Assembly: GCA_002786065.1 (NCBI GenBank)
Contig: NHNY01000007.1
Location: forward strand, 586,155 to 650,154
Reading direction: 5' to 3'
DNA from: Microcyclospora pomicola
Taxonomy: Eukaryota > Ascomycota > Dothideomycetes > Capnodiales
DNA length: 64,000 nt
The position numbers and the translations under genes are program-made. The notes beneath the pieces are model-generated. The model did no database searches, was not told the DNA's origin, and saw only the letters and a list, made by a program, of their open reading frames with translations. Positions 1 through 10,445 of this stretch are shown piece after piece; within the stretch, counting starts at the first letter, position 1, and every line of letters starts with the position of its first letter.

Positions 1-2
1 CG

Positions 3-2580
3 CTGAAACCTACAGAACTGAGTCCAGCAAATTCACGACGAAATCAGAATGCTGCGGTGGATAGACCGCGTGAGGTGGAGAAGGACAGGTCGAAGAGGCT
101 GGGCGAGCATGCGTCCCCACCGGCATGGAGCCCTCGCGCAACTTTGATGCCACCGACCTCAAGTGCGCCGCTCGCTTCCAGGATATCAATCCCGCCATTG
201 TCTAAAGATGCTTCGATCCCAGTACGCCCTCCAGCGTTGAGGACTTTGAGCTTGCAGAAGCAGGAAAGAGCATTGATCGATGACTTGCTCTTTGTTCTCA
301 TGGGATTTGAAGGACAATATGTGTGCTACACGGACGGATACACGCCGTTTGAGGAGAAGTCTCGGTTGGTTGGACCACAGTTCAAAATTGAGCAAGGGCT
401 GGACCTGAGCTTGCGCGACCTCGCAAGTAGCATGCTCAACATCGCGACTCACTACTCAGCAGTTGAAGTGTTTGTTGAGGTTATGGGCAAGGAGGAGTCT
501 GGTACCGTCATTCACGCGCTATGCGCGGCCATGCGGAAGCTTCTCAAGGATTACCTTATTCTTATTGCTCAACTGGAACATCAGCTCTTGACGAACCCCG
601 TCTTTACTCTTCACCAATTGAACTTACACCTCAAGCCCACGAGTAACATGATGTCTCAATTGTACAATTTAGCGCAAGAGGTACTGCGCGAGAACAGCAT
701 GCTAGGTGATGTTGATGATGAGGTGGACCAGTCGGATGACATGGAGAACATTCTAGACGCGTTGCGAGAAGGTCGTGACGCGAATCTGCCTGGCAAGAAG
801 AGTTGCAAAGGTGGTGCAGTGCTACGATTGATCACTCGCCGGCTGCAATCGAGCTCAGGAGATCCAGCAGCATCACAGCTACTCAGCAATCTTCTACAAG
901 AGACGAGCAAACCCTATATGCGTATGCTGAACGAGTGGCTGCATCATGGAAATGTCCGCGACCCGCATAACGAATTTCTGATCAAGGAGCAGAAGTCCAT
1001 CAGACGGGAGGGGCTGCAACAAGACTACACGGACGAATATTGGGAGAAACGCTACACAATTCGTCCAGAGTCCGTGCCACCACAGCTGGAGGCAGTCAAA
1101 GAACGAGTGTTACTTGCCGGAAAGTACTTGAACGTCGTGCGGGAATGTGGTGGCATCACAAGTCTTGATCTGGTCAAAGGGACAGACGTACCGCACACTT
1201 TCGGCGACTCACGCTTTCTGGAGAACGTGAGTGGCGCGTACGCTTTCGCAAACAGATCGCTCATGGCCCTTCTTTTGAGCACACACAGTCTGCCAGCAAG
1301 GCTTCGAAGCTTGAAGCACTACTTTTTCCTAGACCGAAGTGATTTCTTCTCCTACTTCCTTGAGTTATCCTCTTCCGAACTACGAAAGTCCGCCAAGAAC
1401 GTCAACACGAGCAAGTTGCAGAGTTTGCTCGATATTGTGCTGCGCCAAGGAGGTTCCGTGGCAGCAGAAGATCCGTTCAAGGAAGACGTCAAAGTTACTA
1501 TGAGTGACACCGGCCTCACTGGATGGCTCATGCGTGTTGTCAATGTCCAAGGTATGGACGCTGATGCGAGCAGTCTTTCTGCTGCCTACACTCCTGCCGC
1601 GGGGAGCGTTGGCGGGAAAGACGAGAAGGATATCACCGGGTATGAAGCATTAACCCTGGACTACGCTGTACCATTCCCGTTGAGCCTGATCATATCACGG
1701 AATACGTTGACACGATACCAACTACTCTTCCGATACATACTCTCCCTTCGTCACCTCGAAGCCATGCTCACCAGCTCGTGGACGGAGCATATGAAAGCCA
1801 GAGCTTGGCATCATAAGCTGAAACCCAGTCAACTGGCCAAAATGACACCAGAAGCGAAGAAACATGCTGCCAGAATAGAGAACTGGAAACGTCGAGCCTG
1901 GACCTTACGAAGCCGCATGCTTTGCTTCGTACAGCAGCTCCTATACTTTTCAACCAGCGAAGTAATTGAACCGAACTGGACCTCATTCATGTCTCGAGTG
2001 TCTCACTCGGGGGAACCAAGCTTAAGTAGCAGCACGCAGGCGTCAAGTACTGCTGAACCCGTCGGCGAGGATGCACATGGAGCAGCCACGGGTGGAGTGA
2101 AGAGGACCGTAGATGAGCTCATGCAGGACCACGTTGACTTCTTGGCGACTTGCTTGAAAGAGTGTATGCTAACCAACAGCAAGCTTCTACGGGTACGCCT
2201 ATTCTGACATCTCGCTGATTCGATCCCCTCACTGACCGCGCTTCCAGATCAACTCCAAAGTCATGTCGACCTGCAATCTCTTCGCAAACTACACGTCCAG
2301 TCTGACCCGTTACCTCGCCTCCGCCGACCCAGACACAGCGTCTAATGACAACTCAACGACCTCATCGCCCAAGAATTACGACCCTGCCAAGCTCGACAAA
2401 CTTTTCTCGATTCTGCAACAGTACGAAGACCATTTCGGCCGCCACCTGAAGATCCTACTTGATGCGCTGAACTACCTTGCCGCTACGGAAACGGGGGTGT
2501 TCTTGGGCTTGTGCGCGCGCCTAAGCATGGCGAATGAAGGTGGCGTGGCTGGAGGCTCGGGGCCAAGTGCATATGCTTAG
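3..2580 (+). CDS. Gamma-tubulin complex component 2 (GCP2/Spc97 family), 5'-partial
   Basis: This is a subunit of the gamma-tubulin complex that nucleates microtubules at spindle pole bodies. The frame is open to the left edge of the window (first whole codon at base 3), so the true start lies outside. The codon at 57 is GTG, not ATG. Exons are 3-2192 and 2248-2580. The 55-bp intron (GTACGC...TTCCAG) joins ...KLLR to INSKVMSTCNLF, in phase 0. About 840 residues are visible. Family marks are the N-terminal LLFVLMGFEGQYVCY segment (near visible residue 85), LLLSTHSLPARLRSLKHYFF at the start of the C-terminal GCP domain (near residue 430), and the ending QQYEDHFGRHLKILLDALNY. The segment around 2030-2130 is Ser/Thr-rich and probably a disordered loop. 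Identity is from family resemblance; no search was run. Confidence 0.9.
2193..2247 (+). other. Intron of GCP2 gene
   Basis: A 55-bp intron with GTACGC donor, ACTGAC-type branch site and TTCCAG acceptor. Without splicing the reading frame ends at 2207, before the conserved last part of the GCP fold. Confidence 0.85.
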
Positions 2581-4368
2581 GCGCCTCCATGTTCACGAGT
2601 GTATGTGTGCTTCATTATCGTTTCGACTGGAAAGCGTTGGCGTTCTGGTGATGACATGGACCGGGACGGCTGGGAACGGCATTGGGCATGGAGTTATCGT
2701 AGAGGATTCTGGGCGGCGACCATGGGAAGGCTTGCAACTAAGTCATGAATCTCACGCAGGAACATAAATAATTTGCCGACGTGCTACAATAACGCTCACA
2801 CATCGTTGTGATTGACTTCCCCTTCGCTCCCACCCAGTAGAGCTGCGATACGTGTGTACACAGGGTTCGGCTTTCTTCGTGACAGACACCGCAAACCACT
2901 TGCACCATTAACATGTACGAAAGCTGCCAGACGAGGTGAAAACGTTCAATGCTCCAGACGACGAGTCGCCCGTCAGCTTTGCCGGAGCCTCGACCACCAG
3001 ATGTCTTGGAATCTGCATGGGATGGCTCGCAGGCTGCGCCACCTGTGATGAGAGATGTCTCGCATGGTTCGGGGCTTCTTTCGCCTTGTCATCATTCATC
3101 ATAGTACGGGCAATCGACGATGCCGCATGTGAGCTCCCCTGAACTGTCTTCGAGACCAAGACCAAAGCGACTGTAGTGACGTCCGACATCGAAAGTAGGA
3201 GAGACGATATCAGTACCAGCAACGAGTAGGCCTTCGACAGAAGCAAGCGATCGATCACATGTCACTTTTTCGAGGGCTGTGATGCTCGGCAGCCAATACC
3301 TCTGACGATTCTCGTCCACTTGGGTTGCGCAATCCCAGAGAACTTTCTCGTGATTCTGAAGTGTCGTATGAACCATGATGGTACTCAGCTTCTACCGAAA
3401 CATCACACGAGCCTCGTTTCTGGCGGATGTCGTCAAGAGAAGTCGTGTTGAGGGTGAGCTGCACGGTCATCGCAACCGCGAGAGCAACAGCACGCGCATA
3501 TGTCGGATTTCCTTCGAGTCGCATCCTCGATATGAGACTTGCGATATCGTGCCTTTCACTTGTGCTCTTTAGTCGTAGGGTCGACATCTGAGGGTTCGGA
3601 CCTCCGAGTCAATCGACTACAAGCAACACTCGTCCTAGATGAGCTCCGCTTCAGTATCGAAGGATACGATTGTGTACTCTCTTTCACGGAAGAGTGTCTG
3701 AGATCCTCGAATCGCGGCGCGCTCACTCGTGCTATCCTCGTCTGTGCAGCCTCCCAAGATTATAGGAGTACGCCAAACTTGAAGCGATCGTGATCTGACC
3801 ACTTCCTACTTCCATCACTGAGTATTGGCCGTGTAGGGTATTGACCAGAACATCTATGACCGCTGGCACCAAGCTCGAGTGTGGAATCGAAATCGAAGCC
3901 ATCAGTGCCGAGACTTGCACAGCGCAAGTGGTACCTCATCCGAGATCCTGCTCACGCGAGAAGCCAATCCGACATTCTTCGCATAACAAAATAACCACGC
4001 GCGGCTGATCTCAGCCGCAGCAACGCTGCACCGCCTACAACGTCGATACTTATTTTGATTTGTCTCTGTCGAGGTTAACAGTAAGCCTTGCCATACGTAC
4101 GTGTGAATTCCAGCCGACGCATTGAAGACGATCAAGTGAATGATTCCAGGTTTCACGAAACACGAGGATAGCCGTGATATTAGTGCCGATCGTCACCTCT
4201 CGAGGAATCAGGGCGTCAAAGAGTTCCGACTAGATGGCACTGTTGAGTGGAGATGCTATGCGTGGCGAGTCCGAATGCTATTGCTTTACCAAGTGTTGAC
4301 GACACTACAAACTCCTTCCGGATGAGGTCCAGGAAGATATGCTACGGTAGTCCATGCAGAGAAAGTCA
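2581..4368. other. Gene-poor 1.8-kb interval with a possible decayed coding relic
   Basis: No convincing intact gene lies between GCP2 and the LOG-family gene, which converge here. On the minus strand, three partly overlapping open frames (3255-3587, 3092-3376 and 2908-3258, about 94-116 codons each) and a short one at 3732-3920 follow one another in different frames. Parts look protein-like, for example LPSITALEKVTCDRSLASVE. I could not join them with plausible splice sites, so they are either a decayed gene or chance frames. I do not recognise a family. Confidence 0.3.
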
Positions 4369-5143
4369 TTATACAAACTTCAATCCGCCATTCTCCGACT
4401 GCTCCGTCTTCTTCCAGTCCAGTTTGAACCGGCCTTCCGCCCGTCGGTACTCGCTGAGCGCCTGAACGGCACCTTCTGCGTCCTCGACTTTGATCATGAT
4501 GTCTTTGTTGCCCGGAGATATGAAGCCTGCCTTGACAGCTTGGTCCCGCCACCGGAACAGGAAATCCCAGTAGCTGTCCACATCATAGACCACGATCGGC
4601 GCCGCGTGTATTCCGAGCTGGTTCCATGTGACCATCTCCATCAGCTCTTCCATGGTGCCGTATCCTCCTGGGAGCGCGATGAACCCACTCCCTGCTCCGC
4701 CCAAGCTCACTTCTGTCGCGAACATCTGCTTGCGAGTGTGCATGTCCTCGACAATAGTTGTCCGGCCATACTCGGTCTCGGAAATGACCTCGCGAAGGTC
4801 TCGTTTCGGGTCGTAGTTACGCTCCATGGCGAGAAGGGATCGTGGGATGATACCATGGACGCTGTCTGGACCTGCCAGGGAGACGAGAGTGCGTGCTAAC
4901 TCACCCATGACGCCGGTGGTGCCTCCTCCATAGATGAGCTTGATGTTGTGCTTGTGGAATGCTCCAGCGAGGGCGCGAGCTGCGGCAAGCGGTCCAGGTG
5001 AAGTGCCAGGACTAGCACCACAGCTGCAACGAGAAGTCAGTACTTAAATATACGCCATGCGAGCGGACTGAGACGTACAAGACGCATACCACTGCTTGAT
5101 GCTTGGCGTCATTAGTGGCCGAGGACATGATGGAAGAAGCCAT
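4369..5143 (-). CDS. LOG-family protein (nucleoside 5'-monophosphate phosphoribohydrolase)
   Basis: A Rossmann-fold protein of the LOG / lysine-decarboxylase-like family. Characterised members cleave cytokinin riboside 5'-monophosphate, or other nucleotides, to free base and ribose 5-phosphate. Exons on the minus strand are 5143-5079 and 5023-4369, with a 55-bp intron (GTACGT...TTGCAG). Splicing creates VCVFCGASPG, the family's N-terminal nucleotide-binding motif, and yields about 239 residues. The signature PGGYGTMEELMEMVTW is present (near residues 135-150), as is the YGGGTTGVMG loop. ATG 5143 (MASSIMSS) is chosen; ATG 5128 is a possible alternative. The fungal substrate cannot be told from sequence, so cytokinin activation is only one possibility. 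Confidence 0.9.
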
Positions 5144-5783
5144 GATCTCGAGTTCGAGGATGGCAAAGCGGGTGGGAGGAGCGAGACTGAGAAGCAGCAA
5201 ATCGTGGAAAGCTGGAGACTACTCAAATGGAGAAAAAGGAATTGGTATGAATGGGAAAGACACGGGTCTACTTATCCATTCAGGATCTGTCTGACGGGTC
5301 GTGAATGATGGAATGGAATCGAGTCCACCGCGTGATAAGTTTGTATTTGGGATGTGCATGATCGATCGATAGGCTCCAATGACTTCAGCGCGCCGTGGTT
5401 GATCTTCATGAATCCACGAAATGCCACACGAAGAAGCAACGTGTACAGCCATGAATCGCAGTTACCACTGCTGGATAGCGTGCAGTGCAAGATGATGAAT
5501 GGTATATTTGGGTGAATGCTCCGTACATGAGGCTACGAAGCATCGCGTAATAAGGTGAATCTGCACTCCGAGTCCCCTGCACCGTTTCAGTGATCTGCAT
5601 GACGACAGTGAGGCTCTGTGCACAGCATGATCGGCTATAGAGCTATCTTAAACCTCACTTCGGTTCCTTTGGACATAGAGGAAGAGATCTGCCACGTCCG
5701 ATCTCAGCTTCGAAGCTCTTTGTCCTTGGTCTCGAGAGACTGCGCTTCATACGCGATTCCCTGCCATCTTATTCTCTGCCTCG
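5144..5783. other. Intergenic, shared upstream region of LOG-family and Rab genes
   Basis: About 640 bp between two divergent genes. I see no further gene. Short frames here lack coding character. Confidence 0.6.
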
Positions 5784-6665
5784 ATGGCACAACCATGGGA
5801 TTACATAGCCAAGATCGTCTCCCTTGGTGATTCTGGCTCCGGTAAATCGAGTGTATAGCTCCCCCAATTCTCAGCTCTTGTCCACCAGTCCGTCCGCTGA
5901 TGACGGTCGATGATCTAGCTGACAATCAGGCTTTGTGAAGGCCGGTTTGTCTCCCACCACGATGTGACGATTGGCGTCGAGTTCGGCTCCAGAATCGTGC
6001 CAGTAGGACCGCCTGCGAGTCTGGAGTATAACATTAACAACCCAACGACTACCGCGCCCCCGAAAGCGCCCATGACGAAGAGCCCAAACGCGAAACGGGA
6101 TGTGGAGTCACAGCAGAAGCACATGAAGCTGTCCCTCTGGGATACAGCCGGGCAAGAGACGTACAAATCGATCACGCGATCATATTTCCGAGGCGCGTCT
6201 GGTGCGCTGCTGGTGTTCGACATCACGCGACGCAACACCTTCGATTCGGTCACATCATGGCTGCACGATCTACGGCAGATCGCCGAGGAGGATATCGTGG
6301 TGGTCCTGGTGGGGAACAAAAGCGATCTTGCGCCATCATCCCTTATCTCAAATCCGACGAGCAAGCAGGACGATAAGAACAAGCGACAGGTCACGCGAGA
6401 AGAGGCGGAGGAGTGGTGCCGAACGAATAAAGTCATGCAGTACGTGGAGACGTCGGCCAAGTCTGGAGAGAACGTGGAACGGGCGTTCCTGGAGGTCTCG
6501 GAGCGGATCTACCAGAACATCGAGGCAGGGAAATATGATCTACACGATCGGAGAAGCGGTGTGAAAGGGCCTGGTGCTGGGGGCGGAGCAAATGCAGCGC
6601 GGACGATCAACTTAGGACAGAAGAGCGGGAATACAGGTCAGAAGAAGGGCTTTGGATGTTGTTAG
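5784..6665 (+). CDS. Rab-family small GTPase (Rab2/Rab4/Ypt4-like)
   Basis: A membrane-trafficking GTPase. Exons are 5784-5852 and 5919-6665; the 66-bp intron (GTATAG...ATCTAG) is in phase 0 and lies within the P-loop region, joining GDSGSGKSS to LTIRLCEGRF. The product is about 271 residues. Visible motifs are G1 GDSGSGKS (residues 15-22), switch I DVTIGVEFG, G3 WDTAGQE (near 97), G4 GNKSDL (near 156), G5 ETSAKSG and a C-terminal GCC for double geranylgeranylation. The stretch SYFRGASGALLVFDITRRNTF is typical of the Rab2/Rab4/Rab14 branch. About 38 extra residues, rich in Pro, Thr and Lys (NPTTTAPPKAPMTKSPNAKR), are inserted between switch I and switch II. The subfamily call is tentative. 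Confidence 0.9.
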
Positions 6666-7431
6666 AGGGGTTGTACATTTCACATTCTCGCACTGATGCA
6701 TTGCATGGCGTTTTCGTAGGGCTATTCCAGCGCAGCGTCGCTTACAGTTGCATCTAATTTCTGCTGATATATGCCATCGCAATGCAGCGATTTCAGATCA
6801 AGGTTCACTCTCCGGCGCACATAGCCTGTTCTTGGCACCCATACAGATCACTCAGGTCTGACCTCTGGCTGTCGTATCGCGCTCATATCACAGTACGCTC
6901 GCGCTACAATGCTGCGCCTCGTCGAGCCGCAAACTGGGACGACGCTTCGAGCTCGTTGTGGACTCTGACAAGTGATAGCGCTCCGAACTTGGCTTGTTTG
7001 GCATGTATTTGTCTTCCGCTTCGGGACGCTATTTCTGTTCCGCTCGTTGGTACTGGCAACACTCAGCAGATATCCTTCTAGCTTGCAATTGCACGGCGCC
7101 ATGGGGTGAGGCCAGTCTAGCACTCATGTGCTGCTCTGGGATGGTAAGAGCCGTGTTCTGCCGTGGCTCCACCTCGCTGGGAGTCCCAAAGTCGCCAGGA
7201 GCACTCCCTCGTTGAAAAGGCTGCACCTCGCCGTGAGCTCCCACCTTCTCCATCTTCACCAAGCATCTCTTCCATTCATCACTTTCATGCTCAATTGACG
7301 GCTTTCAACTTTTTCATCAGTATCCTTCTTCCATCGTTATTGTATCACCAGCCAACCAATTTTGGAACATTCTTTATTGCTGCAGCAGGAGAACATCGGG
7401 CGAAGGCTCTAGTCCTTGCAGATAACTCATC
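6666..7431. other. Intergenic region
   Basis: About 770 bp with no supported gene. The part just before 7432 is pyrimidine-rich and is likely promoter and leader of the following gene. Confidence 0.55.
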
Positions 7432-9786
7432 ATGCCAGCGATGCCAAATAACCACGCGAGAGCCATCCCGATAGCGCCGCGTCCAGTGGATCCGCCTCCT
7501 AGCCTCTCTGTCCATCTGACGACTGAATCAAGAGCTCTCATCGCTCACTTCACCTCACAATTCGCGCAACTGATGCGCTGTGGGCGGAATGGAATCGAGA
7601 ACTGGTGCAAAGCCTACATTGAGAGTGGCGAAGCGTACTCCGATCCTTCGCCGGATCGTTTCTTTACCAATGAAGCGATCGTGGCGAAGAAGCTTGAGAT
7701 GTACGACAACTTTCGCACGCATTATGCACTCTTCATCACAGCTCGCGTGCTGTCTCCCGGCCCATGCTGCGCACACTTGCTGGCGAACAGACTGGCGGCT
7801 ATGGCCTCGCGGGATCTCTACCAACGAGATGGAGCGGATGAGTGGTATCGCCTGGTTGAAGAGGATCTGGAGAAGGTGTTTCGTCGGGCTGTGGCCACCG
7901 AGATGCCGATCATGACCGGGCCCTCGCATGGGTTCGCTTACCGCCATAATATGGTGTCAGCCAGCACCGTACTGCAGAGTCCATACTCACAGCCGCCGTT
8001 CAACAATAGCCACCATGGTTCACAAATGTCACCCATGCATGGAAGCATGGCATACCCCTGGCGATGGCCTAGAATGCAGACCAAGCTCCAATTCCCTGCC
8101 ATGAATCCCAGCATAGGCAACAATATGTGGTATCCTAATCTGGCGCTAAGTGGAATAGGAACTTTGCCAGATATCAGCATGGCAAATCAATCGCAGCTGG
8201 ACAGCGACCCTTGGAGAGGCGGATGGCAAGCTCAAGCACACTTTGACAACACCTTTGACCTGCAGCTGCCCAATGGAGCACAAAGTTATAGGGTACAAGA
8301 CTTGAACACGCCTGCATTCCTGCCAGACTTCTTACAGCCGGAGCGCGGAGGGCGTAACGGATCGGTGTCCGTAGATCCTGCCAATATCATGCCAGTTGAC
8401 ATGTCCGGGACACGTCAGACTCGGCCATGGTTGCAGGAACAGGCAAAGGTTCAACCACCTCGGATTTCGAGTGATCAAGCCACGAAGGTTATGCCAAATC
8501 AAGATCCGCTGCAGCACATGTCATCAATCGGTGCAGCCCAGCCTGTACAGCAGCCCTTGGCTTCATCCGGCTCGGACGTGCAATCCTTTGCGCCTTGTGC
8601 ATCATCCCCTGACAGCAGGGCTCCCAACATAAACGATCTCGGTCGTGCTGTCACGCAGGAGCCTAGAACTGATCCCGTCGATCAGGAAATAGCCATAGGC
8701 GCCTTTTCTGTCGATCAAAATATGGACCAGCGATCACATCAGGATACTTCTCGAGCCCTGAGCAATTTCTGCTCGATCTCCAAGTTGACCCCTGCCCAGT
8801 CAAGCCGACACGGCCGCGTCAAGCATGAGGCAAATGATCAGCCACGTCCTGCATTTGATAGTGGCGCAAGATTGCACCAGAGGCCGCCACTAGTATCACG
8901 AAATCCAGCCGATATAGAGCAGCATGTCCTTCGTCGTGTATTCACAGAGCTGATCGTCCGGAACAGCATCAGCAACAAGAGGCGTAGATCTTCAGGTGCG
9001 ACGCCTAAGCTGAGCAGTGACGAGAACTTGACGCCCACCTTACCACAACCAAGTGAGGGGTCTTCAAGGACGATGCCGCAACTGAACCTGGCTCCAGAAA
9101 CTCTGGTACCGTCTCCCATGATGGGAAATGAGCCTGGACCTGACTGGGATAGATATGCTCTAGCAGGCGAGGATGAAGTGTGGCTTACGCAAGTGGTACA
9201 AGCGCTACATGCGGATAGCCCTCCATCTAAAATGTATCAGGAGGATCCCCTGTCGTCCTTCGCAGCGCCATCGAAACCAGAGGATCGGTACAACACTGAG
9301 AATCCCATACCCGGAGATTACGCTTTGCCACAAGAAGTTGCCTTGGGAGAGGAGTCGGCTGAACAGTTCAGGAACCATGGCCAGCAATCACAGGAGGGTT
9401 TCGAAGTCAAGGCAGGATCACCAAGTCTTGGGGATTCGATGGAACCCACTCAATGGGATGCTCGTATGGCGCAAGCTCAGTCCGCTCGGTTCGCGGAAGA
9501 GGATCTCGAGCTGTCTAGATACGATGGAGCAGAGCCTCTCGCAGCTTCAGGGGCACAATATATGCCCTGTACTGGCGCAGCACAACAGCGGACAGTACAG
9601 AGCATTGAACGAGCCGTTAGCAACAGTGAGACCTCATTCGAGAGGACAGAGGCTAGACAAGTTCATGCTGAGCTGTTCACACAGGCTGCATCGACATTGT
9701 CGAACGTTCACAACCCCGGAGGCGAGTCCCAGCTGGAAATGGACTTGAGGGCAGCACTCATCCGTGCGCTAGCTGGTGGGCGCTGA
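7432..9786 (+). CDS. Hypothetical protein, mostly disordered, 784 residues
   Basis: A single uninterrupted frame of 785 codons starting at ATG 7432 (MPAMPNNHAR; ATG 7441 is equally possible). I do not recognise the family. Residues about 25-165 look folded: a helix-rich stretch containing ALIAHFTSQFAQLMRCGRNG, ENWCKAYIESGEAYSDPSPD and DEWYRLVEEDLEKVFRRA. After that the protein is low-complexity, rich in Gln, Ser, Pro and Met, with isolated hydrophobic patches. A basic KRRRSSG segment (near residue 520) could be a nuclear signal. Intrinsic disorder with a short helical N-terminus is common in fungal regulatory proteins, but no DNA-binding domain is visible and no function is claimed. The long uninterrupted frame argues that it is a real gene. 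Confidence 0.7.
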   Translation: MPAMPNNHARAIPIAPRPVDPPPSLSVHLTTESRALIAHFTSQFAQLMRCGRNGIENWCKAYIESGEAYSDPSPDRFFTNEAIVAKKLEMYDNFRTHYALFITARVLSPGPCCAHLLANRLAAMASRDLYQRDGADEWYRLVEEDLEKVFRRAVATEMPIMTGPSHGFAYRHNMVSASTVLQSPYSQPPFNNSHHGSQMSPMHGSMAYPWRWPRMQTKLQFPAMNPSIGNNMWYPNLALSGIGTLPDISMANQSQLDSDPWRGGWQAQAHFDNTFDLQLPNGAQSYRVQDLNTPAFLPDFLQPERGGRNGSVSVDPANIMPVDMSGTRQTRPWLQEQAKVQPPRISSDQATKVMPNQDPLQHMSSIGAAQPVQQPLASSGSDVQSFAPCASSPDSRAPNINDLGRAVTQEPRTDPVDQEIAIGAFSVDQNMDQRSHQDTSRALSNFCSISKLTPAQSSRHGRVKHEANDQPRPAFDSGARLHQRPPLVSRNPADIEQHVLRRVFTELIVRNSISNKRRRSSGATPKLSSDENLTPTLPQPSEGSSRTMPQLNLAPETLVPSPMMGNEPGPDWDRYALAGEDEVWLTQVVQALHADSPPSKMYQEDPLSSFAAPSKPEDRYNTENPIPGDYALPQEVALGEESAEQFRNHGQQSQEGFEVKAGSPSLGDSMEPTQWDARMAQAQSARFAEEDLELSRYDGAEPLAASGAQYMPCTGAAQQRTVQSIERAVSNSETSFERTEARQVHAELFTQAASTLSNVHNPGGESQLEMDLRAALIRALAGGR

Positions 9787-10445
9787 TAGGGCTTGTCGCA
9801 GCTGACAGACTCCTAGCTGAGACATCACAAGTTGATACATGAAGATGCATAGAGGTCATCCGGACAGCGAGGAGATTTGGGGCTGAGCGAACGATCGGGT
9901 AGTGTTCGATGGGCTTTTCAGTGCTGGGAACAAGCAGAAATTGCTGTCCGTGTCGGTGGCTCCGCTGTAGTACATTCATTCTGGTGTTAGGCTTGTCACT
10001 ATAGAAGTATCATTCGTGAAGTTGCTTCGTATTCATAATTCATTCATAGACGAAAGCATGAAGTCTGCCGGGAGGACTTGTCCCAGGTTACATTTCCGGC
10101 CTCTTCAAGTACCTTACTGAATGAATAGTGGCTTACGTCTATATCTATAACCGCACGATCAGGTGTGATTCCTTTCGTCCACCGTAGACTCCGATATAAG
10201 CACGTCCGTATCGTATGGCACCGAATGAGGCCAGGGGCAAAAAGAAAGCGGTTGCCTGTCGCATCATTCTGCCCTCCCCCGCCATGCGATCCCCACTTCG
10301 TCATACCGTAACACGCGCCTCTGTCATGAGTTGATTGCAGTACATTAAACACACTTCGTTGATCCTCGAATGGATCAAACCAGACCTCCGTAACCACGCA
10401 CCATTGTCACTGTTGGTCTCCGCCGTTGAGCGGCCCTCACTCAGT
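9787..10445. other. Intergenic region / 5' leader of the TBC gene
   Basis: About 660 bp. The frame of the downstream gene is open from 10335, but the better start is ATG 10446. No separate gene is seen. Confidence 0.55.
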
